Positions 25,547 through 33,643 of a stretch of 64,000 nucleotides of DNA are shown piece by piece (within the stretch, counting starts at the first letter, position 1; every line of letters starts with the position of its first letter). Below the pieces are notes generated by a model. It saw only the letters and a program-made list of their open reading frames with translations. It ran no database searches and was not told the origin of the DNA. This stretch comes from Fischerella sp. PCC 9431 (GTDB taxonomy: Bacteria; Cyanobacteriota; Cyanobacteriia; Cyanobacteriales; Nostocaceae): assembly GCF_000447295.1 (NCBI RefSeq), contig NZ_KE650771.1, forward strand, positions 3,235,964 through 3,299,963. Direction: 5' to 3'. The translations under genes were made by a program, and so were the position numbers.

Positions 25547-26358
25547 AGGCTTTTTGAGGAACGAACTACACGCGCAAATATAATTTTTGTTCTTATATGG
25601 TCATTTTAGAAAGAAGCGAGTCATAAGCTAGATCGGTCTTCACGTCTTTTTCAAGTAGTATTACCGTCCGGGGACGCGGGAGTTGAAAGCATAGTTTTCT
25701 TTGCGTCTTTGTGTCTTTGCGTCTTGGTGGTGAAAAAATCAATTTTAATTTAACCACCAAGACACTAAGACACTAAGATGAATTGCAATAAGTGCGCGAT
25801 TTACCGAAATGAGAAGGTAGAATGGCTTTCTGAGTGCGTGATTTACTCAAATGAGAAGGTGAAATAGCTTTCCAAGTGCGTGATTTACCAAAATGAGAAG
25901 GTGAAATAGCTTTCCAAGTGCGTGATTTACCAAAATGAGAAGGTGAAATGGCTTTTTGAGTAGGTGAAATGGCTTTCCAAGTGCGTGATTTACTGAAATG
26001 AGAAGGTGAAATGGCATTTTGAGAAGGTAAAATGGCAAAATGAGAAAGTAAAATGGCATTTTGCTTACTAAAATAAAGCTTAGATGTTTTTTTGATAAAG
26101 TAATTTGTGATTCTCAATTCAAAATGAGCTATTACCGCCAGCAGCCCCACGCTGTCCCAAAGGGCAGCGATGGGAAGAATGGCGGGGCGGTGACGAACGC
26201 ACCCCCGAATCAATGTCAGCCGCTAGGCTGACGGGATGAGTGGGGTGGGTGAGGAACCGCCACTCTCTATATCGGCACTACTCGCGGAGTCTTGGTTTTG
26301 CACATATTGAAGAATTTTCAGAAGCTTTTGAAGAAACACAGCAAAAAAAGATAAAATA
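25547..26358. other. Gene-free region between clpB and tnpB
   Basis: Contains the clpB promoter, an inverted repeat built from CTTGGTGGT and ACCACCAAG (about 25720-25770), the 42-bp array, and from about 26128 a GC-rich structured stretch (CCGCCAG...ATGGCGG; CAGCC-GCTA-GGCTG; GAGTGG...CCACTC) that is probably the left end of the TnpB element. Confidence 0.6.
25792..26060. repeat. 42-bp tandem repeat array
   Basis: About five copies of a 42-base unit containing GTGCGTGATTTACCAAAATG and GAGAAGGTGAAATAGC, ending in shorter, decayed units of roughly 21 bases. Forty-two is divisible by three, so several frames stay open (a 14-residue repeat on the minus strand), but there is no ribosome site or conserved start, and I do not regard it as a gene. 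Confidence 0.85.
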
Positions 26359-27564
26359 ATGCGACTCGCTTACCAGTACCGTTTACGACCAACAAAGCAG
26401 CAGATAGGCACATTTGAAAACTGGCTTGAATTGTGCCGTCGCCAATATAACTATCGACTTGCTGAACGGTTCAACTGGTGGGAGCAAAACCGATGTGACG
26501 TTGATAAATGTTCTCTTATTTCTTGCAGTATTGCACCGTTAAAAGACAAACCCGGCTATTACAGTCAAAAGCGCGATTTAACCAACACCAAAACCTTGTT
26601 TCCTGACTACAAAGATATCCCCTCGCATACCCTACAAGATGTAATAGCAAGGGTAGAAAAGACATTTGATAGGTGGTTGAAAGGTGATAGCAATGGTAAG
26701 AAATCTGGTCGTCCAAGGTTCAAGGGCAAAGGGCGTTATCGCTCACTAGCGTTTCCCGACCCCATCAAACCAGAACAGGTTCATGGTAAATTCATCCAGC
26801 TACCCAAAATTGGCAAGGTGAAGATGATTTTGCACCGTCCTATTCCTGACGGTTTCAAAATTAAAACAGCGACAATCACCTGCAAGGCTGACGGTTGGTA
26901 TATCAGTCTTAGTCTACAGGACGTGACTGTACCTAGCCTGAAAACCGATGTCATACCCGCACCTGATAACACCGTAGGTATTGACATGGGACTGAAATCT
27001 TTCTTAGTCACAAGCGATAATCAAACAATAGAAATCCCCCAATATTACCGCAAAGCCGAGAAGCGATGTTCAAGGTTACAGCGTCAATTATCCCGTAGGA
27101 AAAAGGGGTCAAATCGTCGTCAAAAATCTATTAAACGTGTTGCCAAAACTCACTTAAAAGTTGCCAATCAGCGTAAAGATTTTCACTATAAAACTGCAAT
27201 ATGGTTATTAAATCACTCCAAGGTCATCGCACATGAAAACCTAAACATCAAAGGACTGGCTAAGTCCATGCTTGCCAAGTCTGTAACTGACGCTGGGTGG
27301 GGTCAATTTCTACAAATACTGAATACCAAGGCTGCAAGTGCTGGGTGTTTGGTAGTAGCAGTCAATCCCAATGGCACAAGCCAAGAATGTTCTGAATGCG
27401 GGGCGACAGTTCCAAAAACACTGGCTCATAGGTGGCACAGTTGTCAGTGTGGTGCAAGCTACGACCGCGACCACAACGCAGCGCGAAATATAAAACACAG
27501 GGCGGCGGGGCATCCCGTCCTACAAAGCTCAGTTAATGTCCGACGGGTTGCCGGGAGTCGCTGA
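26359..27564 (+). CDS. tnpB: TnpB RNA-guided endonuclease (IS605 OrfB family)
   Basis: 401 residues. The N-terminal wedge/REC helices (YQYRLRPTKQQ) are followed by the RuvC core with Asp209 in VGIDMGLKSF, Glu293 in IAHENLNIKGL and Asp371 in YDRDHNAARNI, plus a zinc ribbon from Cys344, 347, 362 and 364. All three RuvC acids are intact, so nuclease activity is plausible. The C-terminal 25 residues continue into the omega-RNA-encoding DNA, as usual in this family. There is no TnpA gene beside it (IS1341-type). TnpB proteins are Cas12 ancestors. Confidence 0.95.
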   Translation: MRLAYQYRLRPTKQQIGTFENWLELCRRQYNYRLAERFNWWEQNRCDVDKCSLISCSIAPLKDKPGYYSQKRDLTNTKTLFPDYKDIPSHTLQDVIARVEKTFDRWLKGDSNGKKSGRPRFKGKGRYRSLAFPDPIKPEQVHGKFIQLPKIGKVKMILHRPIPDGFKIKTATITCKADGWYISLSLQDVTVPSLKTDVIPAPDNTVGIDMGLKSFLVTSDNQTIEIPQYYRKAEKRCSRLQRQLSRRKKGSNRRQKSIKRVAKTHLKVANQRKDFHYKTAIWLLNHSKVIAHENLNIKGLAKSMLAKSVTDAGWGQFLQILNTKAASAGCLVVAVNPNGTSQECSECGATVPKTLAHRWHSCQCGASYDRDHNAARNIKHRAAGHPVLQSSVNVRRVAGSR

Positions 27565-27608
27565 GAAGCCCCCACCGTCCCGCAAGGGCGGCGCGGGGAG
27601 TATGTCAC
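27500..27608 (+). ncRNA. TnpB omega-RNA / element right end
   Basis: Overlaps the tnpB 3' end. It has a hairpin around GGCGGGGCATCCCGTCC, AAAGCTCAGTTAATGTCC, GGAGTCG, CTGAGAAGCCC, a second GC-rich hairpin (about 27568-27598), and the ending GGGGAGTATGTCAC at 27608. TnpB omega-RNAs span the ORF end and carry the guide in the 3' flank, so the guide would start at 27609 (AAAGTCCAATTTTTGC). The 5' end of the RNA is not determined. Confidence 0.7.
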
Positions 27609-27664
27609 AAAGTCCAATTTTTGCAATATTCCCCAAAGCAAAGAGTTTAAACCCTTTGCTAATA

Positions 27665-28117
27665 GCATAAGTCGTCTAAAAACGACTTTATAAAATCAAG
27701 TGTTGTAGGGTGTGTTGTCGCGCAGCGCAACGCACCATCTAGTGGTTCTCGGTGCGTTAGGACTTTCGTCCGTAACACACCCTACCCTAGCTTTATAAAA
27801 TCAAGTAGTCTGCTTCAGCAGACTTTCACTATGAGACTGCGATTTCAATCGCAGGCGGGTTTTTTGAACGTTTGGGATGCTTCCTTAAACCCTGAGCAAA
27901 TGGCATAAGTCGTCTAAAAACGACTTTATAAAATCAAGTGTTGTAGGGTGTGTTGTCGCGCAGCGCAACGCACCATCTAGGTTCTTGGTGCGTTAGGACT
28001 TTCGTCCGTAATACACCCTACCCTAGCTTTATAAAATCAAGTAGTCTGCTGAAGCAGACTTTCACTATGAGACTGCGATTTCAATCGCAGGCGGGTTTTT
28101 TGAACATTTGGGATGCT
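27665..28117. repeat. Tandem duplication (period 238 bp) of a nested-palindrome repeat
   Basis: Copies at 27665-27881 and 27903-28117 are nearly identical. Each contains four hairpins in series: GTCGT/ACGAC, a GGTGCGTT/AACGCACC pair, GTCTGCT/AGCAGAC, and GCGATTTCAATCGC. A partial inverted copy lies at 36420-36485, and the AACGCACC part recurs at 35660 and 41900. Non-coding; it fills the tnpB-glgX interval. Confidence 0.88.
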
Positions 28118-28200
28118 CGCATCCAAAGTCCGTCTTGAAAAGCTTTGATCGGAGGAAACCTCCGCTCAAACTTTTCGCAAAATCCAAAATCCAAAATCGG

Positions 28201-30279
28201 ATGACTCAATTCCACACTCTCACAACCGTCTTACCTGGTCAAGCTTATCCTTTAGGTGCTACCGTTCATCCTAATGGTGTCAATTTTTCACTTTTTTCTA
28301 ACTGTACAGGTTTAGATTTATTGCTTTTTGATGAACCGGATGCTCCTAAACCTAGTTATATTATTCCTTTAGACCCGAAATTAAACAGAACTTATTATTA
28401 CTGGCACGTTTTTGTACCGGGAATCGGGACGGGACAGGTTTATGCTTATCGAGCCTATGGACCTTATCTTCCAGAAAGAGGATTGCGGTTTGATGGTAGC
28501 AAGGTACTGCTTGACCCTTACGCCCCAGCAATTGTAAATTGGGATAATTATAGTCGTGAGGCGGCGATTCCCTTTGGTCTAGATAATTGCGCTCAAGCAT
28601 TGAGGGGTGTAGTTTTAGATACTAGCACATACGACTGGGAAGAAGATAAACCACTGCAAACGCCTTTTGCTAAAACTATAGTTTACGAATTGCATGTGGA
28701 TGCTTTTACTCGTCATCCGAGTTCTGGGGTTGCTGCACACAAGCGTGGTACTTTTGCTGGATTAATTGAAAAAATTCCTTACCTGAAAGAATTAGGAATT
28801 ACCGCAGTTGAGTTGCTGCCGATCCACCAATTTGATCCCCAAGATGCGCGTCCAGGTTTACACAATTATTGGGGTTATAGTACCGTTGGTTTTTTTGCTC
28901 CCCACAACGGTTACAGTTCTCAAAGTGACCCCTTGGGGCCTGTAAATGAATTTCGGGATTTGGTCAAAGCATTACATCGGGCGGGGATTGAAGTAATCTT
29001 GGATGTGGTATATAATCATTCAGCAGAAGGTAGTCATGATGGCCCTACGCTTTCGTTTAAGGGACTGGCGAATAAAGCTTATTATATTTTAGAGAAAAAT
29101 AAGGCATTTTACAGTAACTATAGTGGTTGCGGCAATACTTTGCGAGCCAATAACCCGATGGTTGCGCGGATGATTGTTGACAGCCTATGTTATTGGGCTT
29201 CGCAAATGCATGTGGATGGATTTCGGTTTGATTTAGCTGCTGTGTTAGCACGCGATGAGTTTGGTCATCCGACGGTATTTTCTCCGGTACTTTGGGCGAT
29301 TGAAACGAGTCCCGCGTTGGTTGCAACCAAGGTGATTGCTGAAGCTTGGGATGCTGCTGGACTTTACGCAGTCGGAGGATTTATTGGTAATGCTCAACGT
29401 TTTGCTGAGTGGAATGGGCCTTTTCGGGATGATGTGCGGCGTTTTGTCAAAGGTGATGAAGGTGCGATCGCTCATTTAGCAAATCGAATTATGGGTAGTC
29501 CTGATCTTTACCCACAATTAGATTATCAACCCTACCGCAGTATTAATTTTATTACTTGCCACGATGGCTTCACGATGAATGATTTAGTTTCGTATAACAT
29601 CAAGCACAACGAAGCTAATAAAGAAGACAACCGCGATGGAGCTAACGACAACTATAGTTGGAATTGTGGCGTCGAAGGAGAAACCAGCGATTCAGCCATC
29701 GAAGCTTTACGCTTACGACAGATTAAGAATTTTCTCACAATTCTGTTTTGCTCTCAAGGTACACCCATGCTACTCATGGGTGATGAAATCCGGCGGACAC
29801 AGCGAGGTAACAACAACGCCTATTGCCAGGATAATGAATTGAGTTGGTTTGACTGGAGCCAAATAGAAAAAAATGCAGATTTACTGCATTTTGTCAAAGG
29901 GTTGATTCAGTTTACTCAATCATTGGAAAGCTTTGCTCAAGAACGGGTGCTGACAGTCACCGATGGTGGTCATAAACCTCATATATATTGGCACGGCGTT
30001 AAATTAGGTGAACCAGATTGGTCATATTATTCTCATAGCCTAGCTTTTAGCTTACGCTATCCAGAACATCAAGAAAATCTACATTTTATACTGAATGCCT
30101 ACTGGGAACCACTGATATTTCAACTACCATCTCTGGCTGATGGACAACAATGGTACCGAATTATAGATACCGCCCTACCCTCACCTGATGATTGCTGCGA
30201 GCAAAAAACAGCACCAGTAGTTCAAGGAAATGTGTATCAAGCACAAAGAAGATCTGCGATCGTGCTGATGGGACGCTAA
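28201..30279 (+). CDS. glgX: Glycogen debranching enzyme GlgX (isoamylase type)
   Basis: 692 residues from the ATG at 28201; 31 upstream in-frame codons come from repeat DNA and are excluded. An N-terminal CBM48 domain (GQAYPLGATVHPNGVNFSLFS) is followed by a GH13 barrel with ILDVVYNHSAEG (region I), DGFRFDLA with nucleophile Asp (region II), VIAEAWDAAG with acid Glu (region III) and FITCHDGFTMNDLVSYN (region IV), then GNNNAYCQDNELSWFDW. It cleaves alpha-1,6 branches of glycogen or phosphorylase-limit dextrin. No other glg gene is adjacent. Confidence 0.96.
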   Translation: MTQFHTLTTVLPGQAYPLGATVHPNGVNFSLFSNCTGLDLLLFDEPDAPKPSYIIPLDPKLNRTYYYWHVFVPGIGTGQVYAYRAYGPYLPERGLRFDGSKVLLDPYAPAIVNWDNYSREAAIPFGLDNCAQALRGVVLDTSTYDWEEDKPLQTPFAKTIVYELHVDAFTRHPSSGVAAHKRGTFAGLIEKIPYLKELGITAVELLPIHQFDPQDARPGLHNYWGYSTVGFFAPHNGYSSQSDPLGPVNEFRDLVKALHRAGIEVILDVVYNHSAEGSHDGPTLSFKGLANKAYYILEKNKAFYSNYSGCGNTLRANNPMVARMIVDSLCYWASQMHVDGFRFDLAAVLARDEFGHPTVFSPVLWAIETSPALVATKVIAEAWDAAGLYAVGGFIGNAQRFAEWNGPFRDDVRRFVKGDEGAIAHLANRIMGSPDLYPQLDYQPYRSINFITCHDGFTMNDLVSYNIKHNEANKEDNRDGANDNYSWNCGVEGETSDSAIEALRLRQIKNFLTILFCSQGTPMLLMGDEIRRTQRGNNNAYCQDNELSWFDWSQIEKNADLLHFVKGLIQFTQSLESFAQERVLTVTDGGHKPHIYWHGVKLGEPDWSYYSHSLAFSLRYPEHQENLHFILNAYWEPLIFQLPSLADGQQWYRIIDTALPSPDDCCEQKTAPVVQGNVYQAQRRSAIVLMGR

Positions 30280-30387
30280 AGACTAGGGGAACAGGGATCG
30301 GGGACAGGGGATCGGGGTAAACAAGTCAAAAAGTTCTTTATTTTGAATATTGAATATTGAATTTTGAATTGCGTCCCCACATACCCA

Positions 30388-30984
30388 TTACTTACAAACC
30401 CCTGAAAAAGTTTTTCCAGCATGAGTCAGTGTTATTCTTGAGTTATCGTTTAATAGCCTAAAGCTGATGGGCGCTCCTGTTTTTGTTTGACCTGCAAAGG
30501 TGTTGTCTCCGGTATAAATTGTAGTTCCTGATCCCACTGGTTTTAGTTGGGGAACAGATACACCTGTAGATCTAATATTGACTAAGTCTATCGTTTGGGA
30601 TCTTTTATCCACAATCAGGATATTATCTCTTGTCAGTTGAGCCTGGGTTTGTGCAATTATTACAGCAACTGGTCTTTTTTGGTTGATGGAAGCGTCATCA
30701 ATCAGAGATGTATAGTAGTACCAATAATTACCATCTTGTATACCTCTGGCAATACAAATCAAACCATTTGGTGCAGTAGTTGTTGTACTAGGGGTTTCTG
30801 TGGGAGTTGCTGTGGGAGTTGCTGTGGGAGTTTCTGTGGGAGTTGCTGTGGGGGTTTCTGTGGGCGTTTCTGTGGGAGTTTCTGTTGGCGTGATTTGAGC
30901 GATCGCTCTTTGCAAAGCTGAATTTGATATTATAGCTGTCAAAAAAGTAGCAAAAAAAACTAATTTGAAAAATCCTTGACGCAT
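30388..30984 (-). CDS. Exported protein with Thr-Pro repeat linker
   Basis: 198 residues: a signal peptide (about 1-29, ending RAIAQ), then a low-complexity stretch of ETPT/ATPT tetrapeptides (about 31-66) encoded by a 12-base-type tandem repeat, then a compact C-terminal domain of about 125 residues with Cys76 and Cys197 that could form a disulfide. The T/P linker suggests an extended, cell-wall- or surface-spanning region. The domain was not recognised. The linker length is likely to vary between strains because the DNA is repetitive. Confidence 0.75.
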   Translation of the reverse strand: MRQGFFKLVFFATFLTAIISNSALQRAIAQITPTETPTETPTETPTATPTETPTATPTATPTETPSTTTTAPNGLICIARGIQDGNYWYYYTSLIDDASINQKRPVAVIIAQTQAQLTRDNILIVDKRSQTIDLVNIRSTGVSVPQLKPVGSGTTIYTGDNTFAGQTKTGAPISFRLLNDNSRITLTHAGKTFSGVCK

Positions 30985-31629
30985 GTATTTACAAGCTCCA
31001 TCCTCATAAAGGGTAAAGAACCGTAACTAAATGATTAGACCAAGCTAGACAATTGATGAGTATTTTGTACACCATCAAAGTTCTTATATGTATGCTTTTT
31101 GCTGGTATAGTAGCAAATTATCTTTGCCTCAAAATTCTCAGATATCCTTTAAAGTTTTCGTTAATAATTATTCATCTCTTCTGATTATTTTTCCATAGCA
31201 GATAAGCCAGTTAAGCTAGCCAGTTAAGACAGATAACCAAAAAATGTGCATCCAATTAATATTTTTAGATTTTCGAGAAAATCTATTTTCCGAACAAATA
31301 TTATGTATTAGATTGTATTTCTATCAAACTCAAATATAAAATCCAATATAAGAATAAAAAAATAACTTCACTAATATTGCCACACCCTAAAACCAGGTAA
31401 TATAATTTCGCTTTTTTAATAATAAAAATATACAGCAGATTTCAGGTAAATGAGGTACAAATTTTAAAAACAAAGCCATACACCAAGAGACTTTCAAACC
31501 TGTTCCCCGTTCCCTGTTCCCCGTTCCCTGCTGTATGTATAAGGGCGTACAGTTGTACGCCCCTACATTCAATGTCACATGTATCAGAATTCTCGTGAAA
31601 CGGTATAACACAAACTCAAAATGCTCTCA
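30985..31629. other. AT-rich gene-free region
   Basis: About 645 bases without a credible gene. It holds the promoter of the T/P-repeat protein gene, AG-rich repeat fragments (31500-31530), and a palindrome GGGCGTACA/TGTACGCCC (about 31542-31562). Nothing else was recognised. Confidence 0.5.
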
Positions 31630-31905
31630 CTACTGGGAAATAGAGCAATACATACGGAATGTTTCTTGTTTTAAAACAATACATGCGCTTCCGACGTTTT
31701 CTTCTTGAATCTCACTATTGACAGCATTTTTATACTGGATTAATGCTGTAGTCGAAATAGCCGCACATACTAAAGCCAAAGTCCCAAACACGACTGTTTT
31801 AGGCGTAATATTTTGACCTATTTTTCTCTCTTTTTTTTGCACCTTCGACTGACAGCAAACTTGTTTGGGAGACCAAAAGTGGTTGTCAAAATCGTAATAA
31901 CTCAT
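31630..31905 (-). CDS. Small single-pass membrane protein, unknown
   Basis: 91 residues: a polar N-terminus (MSYYDFDNHFWSPKQ), a basic stretch (KVQKKERK), one hydrophobic helix (about 36-56: TVVFGTLALVCAAISTTALI) and a short C-terminal tail with two Cys. AGGAG lies upstream of the ATG, rather far (about 12 bases). No family recognised. It could be spurious, but the TM-helix layout and codon use favour a real gene. Confidence 0.5.
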   Translation of the reverse strand: MSYYDFDNHFWSPKQVCCQSKVQKKERKIGQNITPKTVVFGTLALVCAAISTTALIQYKNAVNSEIQEENVGSACIVLKQETFRMYCSISQ

Positions 31906-32443
31906 TGATATTATTAGCTCCTAGATTCAAAATCAAACTTTAATATCTACCTTGCCAAGCATCATTTTTTATCTGGTGCATCGGCGTTGCGTTAATGATA
32001 TATCAGATTAATCAAAAGGATATATATAAATATTAATTCCTCGTTAATCTTACATAGTTTTTCTTTATGGTTAGTGAATTTTTGATTGATGATAAATCAA
32101 AAAACAATTTATCAACGCTATTTAATTATGGACAGAAACCGCCCATAACTAAAGTTCCTGGCTAATAGTTTACGTCCCCTAAAACGGACTCAATTACCCA
32201 TCAACAGTCGGTTTTAACCGAGTTTTGCTATTAGCCTCACCCATTAATTCTGAGGCGGGCTGGATGAGAATGAGATAGCCCCAAACAATTTTTAATATTT
32301 ATCCTCATACTTTATAAATGAGCATTTTTGGCTTAAAAGAAAATTATCATGTAGATAAATGTCATTAATTGACTAAAATTTAATGATTTTTTTCCTCAAT
32401 CATCAAAGCAACAGTATATCCACTATTTAACTTAGTGAACAAC
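31906..32443. other. Gene-free region with a structured element
   Basis: About 540 bases without a gene. AT-rich except for 32139-32258, which carries three nested complementary pairs (separate entry). Confidence 0.55.
32139..32258. repeat. Nested palindrome, possible structured RNA or MITE
   Basis: Outer CCGCC (32139-32143) pairs with GGCGG (32254-32258); middle GGCTAATAG (32160-32168) pairs perfectly with CTATTAGCC (32228-32236); inner AAAACGGACT pairs with AGTCGGTTTT (one mismatch), followed by GGTTTTAACC. All are nested, as in a folded RNA or a palindrome-associated element. Confidence 0.6.
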
Positions 32444-33328
32444 TTAAAATTTATTCTTATTGTCAGCTTTCATTGATTTTCCCACCGTGACATTTAACTG
32501 TGCGCCAATTAGTAGAACCAAAGAACTGAGATTAAGCCATAACAGCAAGACAATCCCTGCACTTAAGGCTCCGTAGGTCAAATTATAGTTACTGAAATTA
32601 CTAACATATACCCGAAACAATTTAGATACACCTGCCCATAGTAATGATCCGATCATGGCTCCAGGCATAATTGGAGTACCATTTAACCATTGGCTGGGGC
32701 CATGACGATAAATAATACTAAATGCATAAGCTATGATGATTAAGGTTAAAAACCAACGAAACCAAGACCAAGCAGAGAAAAATATTGCTCCAGATATTTG
32801 TGTAGTATCAAACACAAATTGAACCATTAAGTCACTGATAAATACTAATAAAGAAGCAGTTAGCACTAAACCGATAGTAGCGATCGTCAGAATCAAAGAG
32901 ATTAACTTTGCTCTCCAAAAAGGATGTTTCAGGTTTGGTGGAATTTGGTAAATTTCATCCATCGCGTTCATTGCTGCACTAATTGCTCCTGATGCAAGCC
33001 AAAGAGCAACAAAAGAACTGATGTACACAATTTCTCTGCTTTTAGGTAGTTGTATCTGTCGAGTAAATTGTTTCAACAACAGTGGAACTTGTTCTGGAGC
33101 AAAATTAAGTATTTGTTGAGCCAAAGCATCAACTTGATTTTGGGAAATATTCAACATCCCAATGATTGTCAGAATAGCCGCCAGTGTGGGAAATAAAGCT
33201 AACAAGTTGTTATAAGCCATTTCCGTAGCTAAACCGGGTAATCTGTGTGTAGCACTTTCCTTAACCACTTGTTTAAGAACCGGAAAGTTAAGATGGCGAA
33301 AGAAACGGATAAAACGAGTGGAGAACAT
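32444..33328 (-). CDS. YihY/BrkB-family inner membrane protein
   Basis: 294 residues from the ATG at 33328. The frame is open for 87 more codons, but these are translated AG-rich repeat DNA. Six hydrophobic segments are seen; family signatures include the N-terminal TEMAYNNLLALFPTLAAIL and LWLASGAISAAMNAMDEIYQ, and later NYNLTYGALSAGIVLLLWLNLSSLVLLIGAQLN. The role of the family is unsettled (it was wrongly called RNase BN). There is no Shine-Dalgarno sequence, because the repeat runs right up to the start codon. Confidence 0.88.
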   Translation of the reverse strand: MFSTRFIRFFRHLNFPVLKQVVKESATHRLPGLATEMAYNNLLALFPTLAAILTIIGMLNISQNQVDALAQQILNFAPEQVPLLLKQFTRQIQLPKSREIVYISSFVALWLASGAISAAMNAMDEIYQIPPNLKHPFWRAKLISLILTIATIGLVLTASLLVFISDLMVQFVFDTTQISGAIFFSAWSWFRWFLTLIIIAYAFSIIYRHGPSQWLNGTPIMPGAMIGSLLWAGVSKLFRVYVSNFSNYNLTYGALSAGIVLLLWLNLSSLVLLIGAQLNVTVGKSMKADNKNKF

Positions 33329-33470
33329 GGGAAAGGGGATTGGGGAAAGGGGATCGGGGAAAGGGGATTGGGGAAAGGGGATCGGGGAAAGGGGATTGGG
33401 GAAAAGGGATTGGGGAAAGGGGATCGGGGAAAGGGGAAAGGGGAAAAGGGATTGGGGATTGGGAAAAATA
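33329..33470. repeat. AG-rich tandem repeat (AAGGGGATYGGGG units)
   Basis: About ten units of 14 bases alternating AAGGGGATTGGGGA and AAGGGGATCGGGGA, directly abutting the BrkB start codon. Related arrays lie at 37260-37310, 46655-46725 and 52697-52740. Confidence 0.88.
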
Positions 33471-33643
33471 TTTACTTCATACTTTACCCTTGAGCGATAA
33501 TTACGAGCAGGGTACACCGTATTGGAATCAATCCGTAATCTAAAATCTAAAATCCAAAATCTAAAATCGAATGACCCTTGACTCTTCAACTGTCTCTCTC
33601 AACAAATGTATGATGACAATGAGTGAATCAAGGAAAATCAGTC

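Noticed and set aside
25773-26213. Minus-strand ORF of 146 codons with 14-residue repeats
   Set aside because: Open only because the 42-bp repeat length is a multiple of three; the other frames are open too. No ribosome site and no family signature.
33245-33543. Plus-strand ORFs of 60-82 codons rich in Gly-Lys-Gly
   Set aside because: Translated AG-rich tandem repeats; the BrkB gene lies on the other strand.
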